From the NCBI GenBank assembly GCA_024699005.1, contig JAILQN010000192.1, positions 1 to 9,031 on the forward strand: 9,031 bases of DNA. The letters are read 5' to 3'. This DNA comes from Clostridia bacterium. Its GTDB lineage: Bacteria; Bacillota_A; Clostridia; Oscillospirales; Acutalibacteraceae. Made by a program: the position numbers and the translations under genes. The notes below the pieces were generated by a model that saw only the letters and a program-made list of their open reading frames with translations, searched no databases and had not been told where the DNA came from. Position 1 is the first letter of the stretch. Each line of letters begins with the position of its first letter. This document shows positions 1-6,499 of this stretch, one piece after another.

Positions 1-27
1 TATAGTAGAGCACGCCGCAAGGGTCAT

Positions 28-103
28 GGGAGTATAGCTCAGCTGGGAGAGCACATGCCTTACAAGCATGGGGTCACAGGTTCGAGCCCTGTTGTTCCCA
101 CCA
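28..103 (+). tRNA. tRNA-Val (anticodon TAC)
   Basis: A full 76-nt cloverleaf with encoded CCA at 101-103. The acceptor arm pairs 28-34 with 93-99, with G-T wobbles. The anticodon stem CATGC/GCATG (54-58/66-70) frames the loop CTTACAA, so the anticodon is TAC at 61-63, reading GTA. The T-loop TTCGAGC is present. It is the first gene of a five-tRNA cluster; only 27 bases precede it, so its promoter or upstream tRNAs are probably outside the window. Confidence 0.97.
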
Positions 104-107
104 ATTT

Positions 108-185
108 GGCCCGGTAGTTCAGTTGGTTTAGAACGCTAGCCTGTCACGCTAGAGGTCGTCGGTTCGAGCCCGATCCGGGTCGCCA
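108..185 (+). tRNA. tRNA-Asp (anticodon GTC)
   Basis: A 78-nt cloverleaf with encoded CCA at 183-185. The acceptor arm pairs 108-114 with 175-181 and has one G-T wobble. The anticodon stem CTAGC/GCTAG surrounds CTGTCAC, giving anticodon GTC at 143-145. Only 4 bp separate it from tRNA-Val, so the two are surely co-transcribed. It is followed by a 62-bp spacer (186-247) that holds only a weak AT-rich dyad (TTTTGTC 209-215 with GACAAAA 233-239). Confidence 0.97.
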
Positions 186-247
186 CTTTTTCCTTTGCGG
201 TAATTGTTTTTTGTCTTCAGGATTTTATCGGCGACAAAACAAAATAT

Positions 248-323
<76 letters not shown>

Positions 324-328
324 AATGT

Positions 329-404
329 GCGGATGTAGCTCATCTGGTAGAGCGCCACCTTGCCAAGGTGGAGGTAGCGAGTTCGAGCCTCGTCATCCGC
401 TCCA
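329..404 (+). tRNA. tRNA-Gly (anticodon GCC)
   Basis: A 76-nt cloverleaf with encoded CCA at 402-404. The acceptor arm GCGGATG (329-335) pairs with CATCCGC (394-400). The anticodon stem CCACC/GGTGG surrounds TTGCCAA, giving anticodon GCC at 361-363. A run of seven T (405-411) follows directly. Confidence 0.97.
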
Positions 405-419
405 TTTTTTTACCCAAAA

Positions 420-435
420 ATACCGGTTTCGGTAT
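420..435 (+). repeat. small hairpin just upstream of tRNA-Cys
   Basis: Positions 420-425 (ATACCG) and 430-435 (CGGTAT) form a perfect 6-bp stem with a GTTT loop. It ends two bases before the 5' end of tRNA-Cys. It could be a processing or spacer structure in the tRNA precursor; no function can be assigned. Confidence 0.5.
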
Positions 436-437
436 CC

Positions 438-512
438 GGTGCTATGGCCAAGTGGTAAGGCAAGGGTCTGCAAGACCCTGATTCCCCGGTTCAAATCCGG
501 GTGGCATCTCCA
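438..512 (+). tRNA. tRNA-Cys (anticodon GCA)
   Basis: A 75-nt cloverleaf with encoded CCA at 510-512. The acceptor arm GGTGCTA (438-444) pairs with TGGCATC (502-508) with wobbles. The anticodon stem AGGGT/ACCCT frames CTGCAAG, giving anticodon GCA at 470-472. It is the last tRNA of the cluster. Its CCA end is also the foot of a long perfect hairpin (510-553), which is unusual. Confidence 0.97.
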
Positions 513-553
513 AGACAAAGCATCTCGTCGAAAGACGAGATGCTTTGTCTTGG
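510..553 (+). repeat. perfect 20-bp-stem hairpin with GAAA loop at the tRNA-Cys 3' end
   Basis: Bases 510-529 are the exact reverse complement of 534-553, separated by the tetraloop GAAA (530-533). The left arm starts with the CCA of tRNA-Cys. No T-run follows the right arm, so it is not a textbook intrinsic terminator, although a 20-bp stem could still end or protect the tRNA transcript. It may also be the first member of the hairpin array that follows. Confidence 0.85.
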
Positions 554-732
554 AACGATGTGTTCCGCTTCCGCGGAACGTGATGAATCCTGAAGATGTG
601 ATGCACGCTTCGCGCGTGATGTGTGCCTTCGGCACGTGAGCGGAACACATAACATCACTTTGCGGCAAAGCCGCGAAACATCACTATGCCGCCAGGCATA
701 ACATCACTTGCGCTTTTGGCGCAAATATCACT
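554..732. repeat. hairpin array with GTGATG/CATCAC spacers
   Basis: Short hairpins alternate with a conserved spacer. Hairpins: GTTCCGC/GCGGAAC (562-579), CACGC/GCGTG (604-618), GTGCC/GGCAC (623-635), GCGGC/GCCGC (662-674), TATGCC/GGCATA (685-700) and TTGCGC/GCGCAA (708-724). The spacer reads GTGATG at 580, 598 and 616, then flips to AACATCACT at 651, 677 and 700 and AATATCACT at 724. An outer 12-bp inverted repeat joins 558-569 to 639-650. The right-most spacer copy contains the stop codon of the MOSC gene (728-730). The array fills the convergent gap between the tRNA cluster and the - strand operon, so it may act as a two-way terminator, but no T-tracts are present. A degenerate dyad near 586-597 also has a TGAA loop. 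Confidence 0.8.
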
Positions 733-1165
733 GCTCGATTATTTCAATACTGTCTCCCACGTACACTTTCCCGCCTTTGATCACTCTTCCGAATATACCT
801 TCTCTGGGCATGATGCACTGACCCACAAGCTCCCTGATAGCGCAGCCGTCGTGACACTCCTTGCCGATCTGAGTGACTTCTACGATACATTCGCCGACCT
901 GTAAAAGCGTGCCGACTGGCAGGGTATGAAGGCTTATTCCCTCGGTGGTGATGTTTTCGGCGAACATGCCGTGGCAAAGGCCGTCGGTGCGCATGCCCTT
1001 TGCCTTCTCTATGCTCTCTTTTGCAAGGAACGACACCTGTCTGTGCCATCTGCCGGCGTGGGCGTCGCCCTCAAAGCCGAAATCCTCTATAAGCACGCCC
1101 GGATTTATCGCCTTCTTGGGCGTTTTCTTTTTTTCACTGATATTTATAGATAAGACTTTGCCCAT
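728..1165 (-). CDS. stand-alone MOSC-domain protein
   Basis: A 145-residue MOSC (Mo-cofactor sulfurase C-terminal) domain protein, likely cytoplasmic. The family binds molybdenum cofactor or carries sulfur on a conserved cysteine; in bacteria short MOSC proteins often lie in cofactor operons and their exact reaction is unsettled. Visible family features are GDAHAG followed by HRQVSFL (about residues 33-47), FAENITTEG, and a C-terminal block GQCIMPREGIFGRVIKGG containing the expected GxC cysteine, then a final GD. The ATG at 1165 is chosen because AGGAGG lies five bases upstream (1171-1176) and the family starts there; an upstream in-frame ATG at 1219 would add 18 unrelated residues inside moaA. 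It follows the moaA stop by one base and ends the operon, abutting the hairpin array. Confidence 0.9.
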   Translation of the reverse strand: MGKVLSINISEKKKTPKKAINPGVLIEDFGFEGDAHAGRWHRQVSFLAKESIEKAKGMRTDGLCHGMFAENITTEGISLHTLPVGTLLQVGECIVEVTQIGKECHDGCAIRELVGQCIMPREGIFGRVIKGGKVYVGDSIEIIEQ

Positions 1166-1166
1166 T

Positions 1167-2099
1167 TTATCCTCCTGTTCTGTTGAGGCCGTGCGCCGCG
1201 CCGGTTGTGTCAAAGTCATGTCCTGCGGGCTTTAATCTGATTATCCTCTTTATTTCCGATAGAAGAGCGTTTTCATCCTTTAAAAACGGTTTTAAGTCAT
1301 AGACGGCGTCGCGGCCCAGACACGGCTTGACGCAGCCGTCCGCCAGCAGTCTTATCCTGCTGCACTCGGAGCAGAATTTGCCGCTTATTGAGTTTATGAA
1401 ACCGACTCTGCCAATGAACCCCGGGGCGGTATAATATTTCGCCGTGCCTTCGGTTTCAGCCTGTTCGAGGAACGGAAAATCCTTTAGAATATCGTCGCCG
1501 GTGACGATCAGATCTTTGTTGTCACCTGCGTCGGAAAATGGCATAAGCTCGATGAACCGCACGTCGATCGGCTTGTTTTTGGCGAGTGCTATCAGCTCAC
1601 CCGCGCCGTCCGCGTTTACTCCGCGCATCAGAACTGCGTTTATCTTTATCGGCGAGAGCCCGGCGCGTTCCGCTTCGTCTATACCGGCAAGGACCTTTGC
1701 CAGGACGTCCGCTCCGGTCAGACGCCTGTAAGTCGCTCCGTCGGTGCTGTCAAGGCTGATATTCACGCTTTGCAGTCCTGCCGATTTCATCTCCTTCGCC
1801 GTATCGGCAAGATAGACTCCGTTTGTGGTCAGGGCGACCGTTTCTATGCCCGGAACGCAAGAAATAAGCTTCGTGATCTCGCAGATATCCCGTCTTACAA
1901 GCGGTTCGCCGCCCGTTATCCGGACCTTGTTTATCCCGGTTTTTGCGAAGGCGCGGACAATCGTATGGATATCCGAGGGGCTCAGTTCCTCCGACCGTTT
2001 GTCGCAGTCCTCTTTGCCGCAGTAGACGCAGTTAAGGTTGCACCTTCGTGTGACGGACACCCGAAGGTAACTGATCTCGCGTCCGAAACTATCCTTCAT
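1167..2099 (-). CDS. moaA: GTP 3',8-cyclase MoaA (radical SAM)
   Basis: A 310-residue radical SAM enzyme that converts GTP to 3',8-cyclo-GTP, the first step of molybdopterin synthesis, acting with MoaC in the cytoplasm. The N-terminal 4Fe-4S site is C20-x3-C24-x2-C27. The glycine-rich SAM motif TGGEPLVRRD follows. The second cluster site is the FCSECSRIR block, Cys-x2-Cys-x13-Cys ending in PCLG. The chain ends in Gly-Gly, the tail known to be needed in MoaA/MOCS1A. Length is slightly short of the usual 320-340. An extra cysteine lies in the LLADGC segment where lysine is common. The ATG at 2099 sits inside the end of moaC (11-bp overlap), indicating translational coupling, with GGGGA upstream. 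Confidence 0.97.
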   Translation of the reverse strand: MKDSFGREISYLRVSVTRRCNLNCVYCGKEDCDKRSEELSPSDIHTIVRAFAKTGINKVRITGGEPLVRRDICEITKLISCVPGIETVALTTNGVYLADTAKEMKSAGLQSVNISLDSTDGATYRRLTGADVLAKVLAGIDEAERAGLSPIKINAVLMRGVNADGAGELIALAKNKPIDVRFIELMPFSDAGDNKDLIVTGDDILKDFPFLEQAETEGTAKYYTAPGFIGRVGFINSISGKFCSECSRIRLLADGCVKPCLGRDAVYDLKPFLKDENALLSEIKRIIRLKPAGHDFDTTGAAHGLNRTGG

Positions 2100-2562
2100 A
2101 ACGGAAGTCCCCGCTTTTTCCTCCGGTCTTTTCGATAAGCCGGACGTTTTCTATACTCATGGAGCGGTCGACAGCCTTGCACATATCGTATACCGTCAGC
2201 GCGGCTACGGAAGCTGCTGTCAGCGCCTCCATCTCTATCCCGGTTTTATACGCGCAGGCGGCGTTGGCTGTGATATATATCCTGTCCTCGCCGTTATCGT
2301 CAAAATCCACGGTCACAGATTCGATGGGTATGTTGTGGCACAGCGGGATGAGCTCCCAGGTGCGTTTCGCCGCCTGTATACCGGCGATCCTGGCGCAGGA
2401 GAGAGCGTCGCCTTTTTTAAGCGCGTTGCCCCGTATAAGCTTCAGAGTTTCCGGCTGCATTTTGATTTCCGCTCGGGCAACGGAAGTCCTGTCCGTGATA
2501 TCCTTATTGCCGATATCTACCATGACAGCTTCGCCGCGTTCGTTTACGTGACTCAGTCCCAT
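2089..2562 (-). CDS. moaC: cyclic pyranopterin monophosphate synthase MoaC
   Basis: A 157-residue MoaC, which rearranges 3',8-cyclo-GTP to cyclic pyranopterin monophosphate. The length matches the family (about 160). Family blocks are visible: an LSHVNERGEAVMVDI start, ELIPLCHNIPI (H76), TGIEMEALTAAS (107-118) and YDMCKAVDR, where D126 and K129 correspond to the catalytic Asp and Lys of E. coli MoaC. The ATG at 2562 overlaps the end of the upstream moeA fusion by 10 bp and has GGGGGG nine bases before it. It overlaps moaA downstream by 11 bp, so the pair that makes cPMP is translated together. Confidence 0.97.
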   Translation of the reverse strand: MGLSHVNERGEAVMVDIGNKDITDRTSVARAEIKMQPETLKLIRGNALKKGDALSCARIAGIQAAKRTWELIPLCHNIPIESVTVDFDDNGEDRIYITANAACAYKTGIEMEALTAASVAALTVYDMCKAVDRSMSIENVRLIEKTGGKSGDFRYEG

Positions 2563-4478
2563 AGCTCATATCCCCCCAGATCGTTGATGACCATACGGAA
2601 TTCATCGCTGTGAAGCGTTTCAAAGAAAGCCTGCACCGCGGGGGAGTCCGTATATTTTTCGCAGACAAGAAAATCGTATTCTTCGTTCTTGATCGGGATA
2701 AAATCGAGGTCGTACATCTTTGCGGCGGAGTAGATGCCGAGACCCGAATCGGCGTTGCCGTGCTTTATCTGGGCGGCGACCGCGGTATGGGTATATTCCT
2801 CGTTATCGTAACCGAAAATGTCCGAGGGCGACAGACCGTTCTCTTTTATCAGGTAATCGCAGAGTATGCGGGTGCCGGCGCCGCGCTGGCGGTTGATATA
2901 TCTGTGTTTCGCGGCGTCGGCAAAGCTGCGTATGCCGAGGGGATTGCCCTTTGCGACGATCAGCCCCTGGATCCTGCCGACACCCTTGACGAGGACCGCG
3001 CCGCCGTCGGGGAAGTATTTCGCGATATACGAACGGTTGTATTCTCCGGTCTCCGTGTCCATAAGGTGCACGGCGCCCATATGAGCCGTGCCGTTTTTTA
3101 TTGCGGAGATCGCGCCCATGCTGCCCACGTGAGAGGATACCACGTTGATATCATGCCCCTGTTTTTTCATAAGATCGGCAATGATATCTATTATCGGGTC
3201 GTGGCTGCCGGTGATGACAAGGGATCTGTCGATCTCGTCCCTGCTCGCAAGAAGCCTGACTTCGACAGCTTCGCCGGTCTCAAGCCCTTCGCAGTCCTGC
3301 GGGACCTCGAGTATTCCCTGCGCCTTGGTGAAGCTTGTGATGACTCCGGCTCCGCGGGGCAGGGGAACGGCGATAAGCCGGCCGTCTATATTGCCGAGAG
3401 ATACACGGACGTACTCGCGGTATTTGAGGGACGAGACGAGCTTTCTGCCCAAGACGGCTTTTGCCGTTTCGCGTTTCTTCGGCGTCCTCTGATAGTACAT
3501 ATCCACCAGCGGACGTATTATCTCTTCGGTTATGACGATGGCGGACACCGGATAACCGGGCAGACCGACGACGGGCTTGCCCTGAGCGACGCCGAGGACT
3601 GCGGGCTTGCCGGGGCGCACGGCTATGCCGTGGATGAGCACCTCGCCGGCGTCTGCTATGATCTCGCTCGTATAATCGTCCCGTCCGGCGGAGGAACCCG
3701 CGAGCATGATGACTCCGTCGCTGTCTTTCAGCGAGGAGTCAAGAGCGGCGCTCAGAAGCGGTTTTTTGTCCGGGATAATATCCGTGACCGCGGCTTCGGC
3801 GCCGAAATCTTTAAGGTAAGCCCGGAGCACGGACGAGTTGAACTCTATGATCGCTCCGTCGTGGGGATCGTCGGTCGGTGGGATTATCTCGTCGCCTGTG
3901 GGAATGACTGTGAACACGGGCTTCCTGATCACTTCGATTTTTGTGATGCCGCCGGCTAGCAGCGCGCCGCATATGGCGGGAGTGACGGTCGTCCCTCTCG
4001 GGGCGATCATATCGCCCATGCAGATATCCTCGCCGACCCTGCGCACGTTCTGCCACGGGCGGGCGGCGGACAGGATCCTGACAGGTGTGGCGAGTGGAGA
4101 GTTGAGAGTGGAATTGGTTTGGCTCCTCACTCCTGACTCCTCGCTCGTTATAACGTCTTCTATCATGATGACGCTGTCGCAGCCTTCGGGCAGCATATCG
4201 CCCGTGTCTACAACAGTGTATTTATCGGGAGTCAGGATGACTGGATCGTGCTCCGAGGCGCCCGCGGTGTCTGCCGACAGGACGGCTATTCCGTCCATGG
4301 CGGAGGCGTTGTAATGCGGCGAGGAGATAACTGCGTATACCGGCGCCGCGGTTACTCTGCCGCATGCGTCGCGTGTGGGGATTGTTTCGGTCCCGTATCT
4401 GAATCCCGCTTCACAGAGCGAATTCAGAAATACGCCGAGCGCCTCTTCAAGGGGCGCGTTGCTCAGGTAGTTATGCAT
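2553..4478 (-). CDS. moeA: molybdopterin molybdotransferase MoeA fused to a PBP-like domain
   Basis: A 641-residue two-part protein. Residues 1 to about 415 are MoeA, the metal insertase: SSPHYNASAMDGIAV (52-66), a TGDE motif (194-197), GSSAG (261-265), PGKP (289-292), GLPGYP (305-310), and the MoeA C-terminal beta domain to about 412. Residues about 420-641 are a periplasmic-binding-protein-like domain of the type often fused to MoeA or ModE (seen in the GSMGAISAI...GAVH block at 452-471 and INRQRGAGTR at 528-537). No signal peptide is present, so this binding domain is cytoplasmic. Residues 111-131 are an insertion encoded by two 7-bp repeat tracts. The start overlaps the upstream moeA by 8 bp and has AAGGTGAT upstream. 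It may present molybdate or tungstate to the active site (inference). Confidence 0.95.
   Translation of the reverse strand: MHNYLSNAPLEEALGVFLNSLCEAGFRYGTETIPTRDACGRVTAAPVYAVISSPHYNASAMDGIAVLSADTAGASEHDPVILTPDKYTVVDTGDMLPEGCDSVIMIEDVITSEESGVRSQTNSTLNSPLATPVRILSAARPWQNVRRVGEDICMGDMIAPRGTTVTPAICGALLAGGITKIEVIRKPVFTVIPTGDEIIPPTDDPHDGAIIEFNSSVLRAYLKDFGAEAAVTDIIPDKKPLLSAALDSSLKDSDGVIMLAGSSAGRDDYTSEIIADAGEVLIHGIAVRPGKPAVLGVAQGKPVVGLPGYPVSAIVITEEIIRPLVDMYYQRTPKKRETAKAVLGRKLVSSLKYREYVRVSLGNIDGRLIAVPLPRGAGVITSFTKAQGILEVPQDCEGLETGEAVEVRLLASRDEIDRSLVITGSHDPIIDIIADLMKKQGHDINVVSSHVGSMGAISAIKNGTAHMGAVHLMDTETGEYNRSYIAKYFPDGGAVLVKGVGRIQGLIVAKGNPLGIRSFADAAKHRYINRQRGAGTRILCDYLIKENGLSPSDIFGYDNEEYTHTAVAAQIKHGNADSGLGIYSAAKMYDLDFIPIKNEEYDFLVCEKYTDSPAVQAFFETLHSDEFRMVINDLGGYELWD
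4092..4112. repeat. heptamer tandem repeat tract (GAGTGGA type) inside the moeA fusion
   Basis: Three 7-bp units in register: GAGTGGA, GAGTTGA, GAGTGGA. A weaker fourth unit (GTGTGGC, 4085-4091) precedes them. The tract is translated on the - strand as part of the insertion at residues 111-131 of the MoeA fusion. Confidence 0.75.
4123..4147. repeat. heptamer tandem repeat tract (CTCCTSR type) inside the moeA fusion
   Basis: Units CTCCTCA, CTCCTGA, CTCCTCG and a partial CTCG, 10 bp from the neighbouring tract at 4092-4112. Its reverse complement resembles that tract (GGAGT/GAG-rich), so the two could pair imperfectly into a hairpin. Confidence 0.75.
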
Positions 4479-5676
4479 GGAAATCGATCACCTTCACTTT
4501 TTCGCCGGCTCTGAGCCCTTCGGAATTGCGGTCTATGATTATATAACCGTCCGCTTTTGACAGAACGGAAATGATCCCTGATTTGGCCTGAACGGGCATG
4601 GCTTCGCCGTTTTCGATCCTGACCGGGATATACTCCTCCCGCCCGTGATTGGACGGAACGTTCAGAGCGAGAGTATATTCGGAATATCTCGGTCTGCACG
4701 TTCTGCCCGTGAGTGAATACAGAAACGGTTTTACAAGCGCCTGGCCTACAAAGAACGCCGCGGCGGGGTGTCCGGGCAGTCCGAAAACGGCGATATCGCC
4801 GACTTTGCCTATGACCGTCGGTTTTCCGGGCTTTGCGGCTATGCCGTGGATGAGCGTGATGCCCAGATCGTCGATAACAGCCATTGTCAGATCCCTTTCA
4901 CCGGCGGAGGATCCCCCGGATAAAAGAACGACGGCGCATTCGCCGCAGGCTTTCCGGACAGTGTTCCTGAGTTTATCGAAATCATCCGGCACTATGCCGT
5001 ACATTACGGGCTCACAGCCGCATTCGTAGCACAGCGCGCCTAGAAGATAAGAATTTACGTCGCGCACGCCCGCGCCTGCGGGCGTTTCATCTATATCAAA
5101 GAGCTCGTTCCCCGTGGAGATAATGCCGACTTTCGGTTTTTTGTAAACCGGGACGTCCGATATGCCCAGCATGGCAAGCACTCCCGCGGCACGCTCATCT
5201 GTTATCGTATTTTTAGAAAGAGCCTTTTCGCCCGCGGCGATATCGTCGCCGCGTTTTGTGACGTTCTCAAGCGGCGCAGACGGCTTGTATATAAGAACGC
5301 TGCCGATCCCGTCGGGCTCGGCGTATTCCGACATGACGACCGCGTCGGCGTTCCCTGGCAGCATCCCGCCCGTGGGTATGGCGGCGCATTCGCCCCTTTT
5401 CAGAGCAAATCCCGCGTTTTCTCCCATGGCGATCTCGGAGCGGATCTCCAGTATCGCGGGTATGGAATCGCCCGCGCCGTAGGTGTCGGCGGCTATCACG
5501 GCGTACCCGTCGACCGTCGAGCGGTCAAAAGGCGGTGAGTCTGTCTCCGATATTATATCTTCCGACAGCACCCTGCCGTAAGCTTTTTCAAGTGTGACGT
5601 ACTCACTCTCCGGCGTGATTCTGAAGGATGATTTTATGACTTCGCGCGCCTTTTCCACAGATACAACGTTAAGCAT
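4471..5676 (-). CDS. moeA: molybdopterin molybdotransferase MoeA (single-domain)
   Basis: A 401-residue MoeA of normal length, which inserts molybdate or tungstate into adenylylated molybdopterin. The hallmark SPPFDRSTVDGYAV lies at residues 47-60. Further blocks are GGMLPGNADAVV, an STGNEL motif opening the MoCF domain, LSGGSSAGERD, AAKPGKPTVIG and FGLPGHPAAAFF, followed by the C-terminal beta domain. The ATG at 5676 is preferred because GGAGG lies 7 bases upstream and homology begins there; an in-frame ATG at 5733 would add 19 residues inside tupC. It starts one base after the tupC stop and overlaps the next moeA by 8 bp. Having two dissimilar MoeA proteins side by side suggests division of labour, possibly by metal, but the sequence does not say which. 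Confidence 0.96.
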   Translation of the reverse strand: MLNVVSVEKAREVIKSSFRITPESEYVTLEKAYGRVLSEDIISETDSPPFDRSTVDGYAVIAADTYGAGDSIPAILEIRSEIAMGENAGFALKRGECAAIPTGGMLPGNADAVVMSEYAEPDGIGSVLIYKPSAPLENVTKRGDDIAAGEKALSKNTITDERAAGVLAMLGISDVPVYKKPKVGIISTGNELFDIDETPAGAGVRDVNSYLLGALCYECGCEPVMYGIVPDDFDKLRNTVRKACGECAVVLLSGGSSAGERDLTMAVIDDLGITLIHGIAAKPGKPTVIGKVGDIAVFGLPGHPAAAFFVGQALVKPFLYSLTGRTCRPRYSEYTLALNVPSNHGREEYIPVRIENGEAMPVQAKSGIISVLSKADGYIIIDRNSEGLRAGEKVKVIDFHA

Positions 5677-5677
5677 A

Positions 5678-6430
5678 TCATAGCCTCCACTGAGCAACGA
5701 ATTTGCGCCCGAATTCGCTCTCCGGGTTTTCAAGACGGGTGATGTCCGAATATTCGGCGACTTTTCCGTTGTTCAGAATAAGTATCTTTGTGGCGACGGA
5801 CAAAGCCTGAGCCGGAGTGTGGGTGGACATTATGAGAGTGGTGCCGTTCTGTTTGCAGTATCCGACAAGATAATCGCAAAGATAGTCGGACATATCTATA
5901 TCGGTCTGGCTGAAGGGCTCGTCAAGCAGCAGCAGGCCGTAATTCCCGGCAAGCATGCGGGCAAAACAGACGCGCTGCCTCTCGCCGCCGGACAGCTCCC
6001 GGACATTCTTATCTGCAAGCTCTTTTATGCGGCAGCCGTCGATTATTCCTTCGATGTCGGCGTCGCCGTGCTGCCCCAGACGGATATTATACCGCGCGGT
6101 CCCTCTGAAACAGTATGGGTCCTGGGGCTGGTAGCCTATGAGGCGTGTTGCGTGTTGCGTGTTGCGTGTTGCGCTTTTATTGTTGTTGATAATTTGATCG
6201 GGATCTTCTGATTCCGGACTCAATTGCACATTGCACATTGCACATTGCACATTATCGATCTCGCCTTCATCCGGTGGGATAATTCCCGCGATCAGACGGA
6301 GCAGCGTCGATTTGCCCGAGCCGTTTTCGCCGATCAGGGCGACGCGTTCGCCGTCCCAGATATTCAGATCGTCAATATCAAGGGTGAATCCGGATTTGAA
6401 GCTTTTTTTTAATGAGGAAATACTGATCAT
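5678..6430 (-). CDS. tupC: tungstate ABC transporter ATP-binding protein TupC
   Basis: A 250-residue ABC ATPase that would power the TupB permease at the inner face of the membrane. Walker A is GENGSGKST (34-42), the Q-loop lies in YQPQDPYCF (100-108), the signature is LSGGERQR (146-153), Walker B ends LLLLDEP (D170, E171) and the H-loop is H204. Between Walker A and the Q-loop, residues 60-96 are encoded exactly by a 111-bp block made of two 31-bp heptamer tracts and a 49-bp spacer; this stretch is low-complexity and unlike other NBDs. An A8 run (6403-6410) lies at codons 7-10. There is no strong ribosome binding site before the ATG at 6430. The stop is one base before moeA. Substrate assignment rests on the tupA and tupB neighbours. 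Confidence 0.93.
   Translation of the reverse strand: MISISSLKKSFKSGFTLDIDDLNIWDGERVALIGENGSGKSTLLRLIAGIIPPDEGEIDNVQCAMCNVQLSPESEDPDQIINNNKSATRNTQHATRLIGYQPQDPYCFRGTARYNIRLGQHGDADIEGIIDGCRIKELADKNVRELSGGERQRVCFARMLAGNYGLLLLDEPFSQTDIDMSDYLCDYLVGYCKQNGTTLIMSTHTPAQALSVATKILILNNGKVAEYSDITRLENPESEFGRKFVAQWRL
6143..6173. repeat. heptamer tandem repeat, GCGTGTT x4.4, inside tupC
   Basis: Four perfect copies of GCGTGTT plus GCG (31 bp). It encodes the C-terminal part of the tupC insertion. Its end at 6143 coincides with a codon boundary (residue 96). Confidence 0.95.
6223..6253. repeat. heptamer tandem repeat, ATTGCAC x4.4, inside tupC
   Basis: Four perfect copies of ATTGCAC plus ATT (31 bp), the same length as the tract at 6143-6173. 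A 49-bp non-repeated spacer (6174-6222) lies between the two. The tract encodes the start of the insertion (residues 60-70) and begins exactly at a codon boundary. Confidence 0.95.
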
Positions 6431-6458
6431 CGGAATGACGAAAACTGACGCCCTGAGC

Positions 6459-6493
6459 TTAGAACTAAGAACTTGGAACTTGGAACTTGGAAC
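6459..6493. repeat. heptamer tandem repeat, TTGGAAC type x5, between tupB and tupC
   Basis: Five units in register: TTAGAAC, TAAGAAC, then three identical TTGGAAC. It fills half of the 69-bp gap between the tupB stop and the tupC start. This is the only sizeable gap inside the operon. Confidence 0.93.
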
Positions 6494-6499
6494 TGATAC

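Noticed and set aside
206..240. Possible terminator between tRNA-Asp and tRNA-Phe
   Set aside because: The dyad is AT-rich with a 17-nt loop and no following T-run, so it is too weak to call.
554..732. Possible CRISPR array (regular CATCAC spacing)
   Set aside because: The conserved element is only 6-9 bp, the intervening sequences are palindromes of 13-18 bp, and the motif changes orientation half-way; none of this fits CRISPR repeats and spacers.
728..1219. MOSC protein starting at the ATG at 1219
   Set aside because: It would add 18 residues inside moaA without family similarity, while the ATG at 1165 has a strong AGGAGG and fits the operon spacing.
2610..3959. Long open frame of 449 codons on the + strand, opposite the moeA fusion
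   Set aside because: It is antisense to a gene with clear MoeA and PBP-like motifs. Its translation shows no recognisable family, and long antisense frames are expected opposite GC-biased genes.
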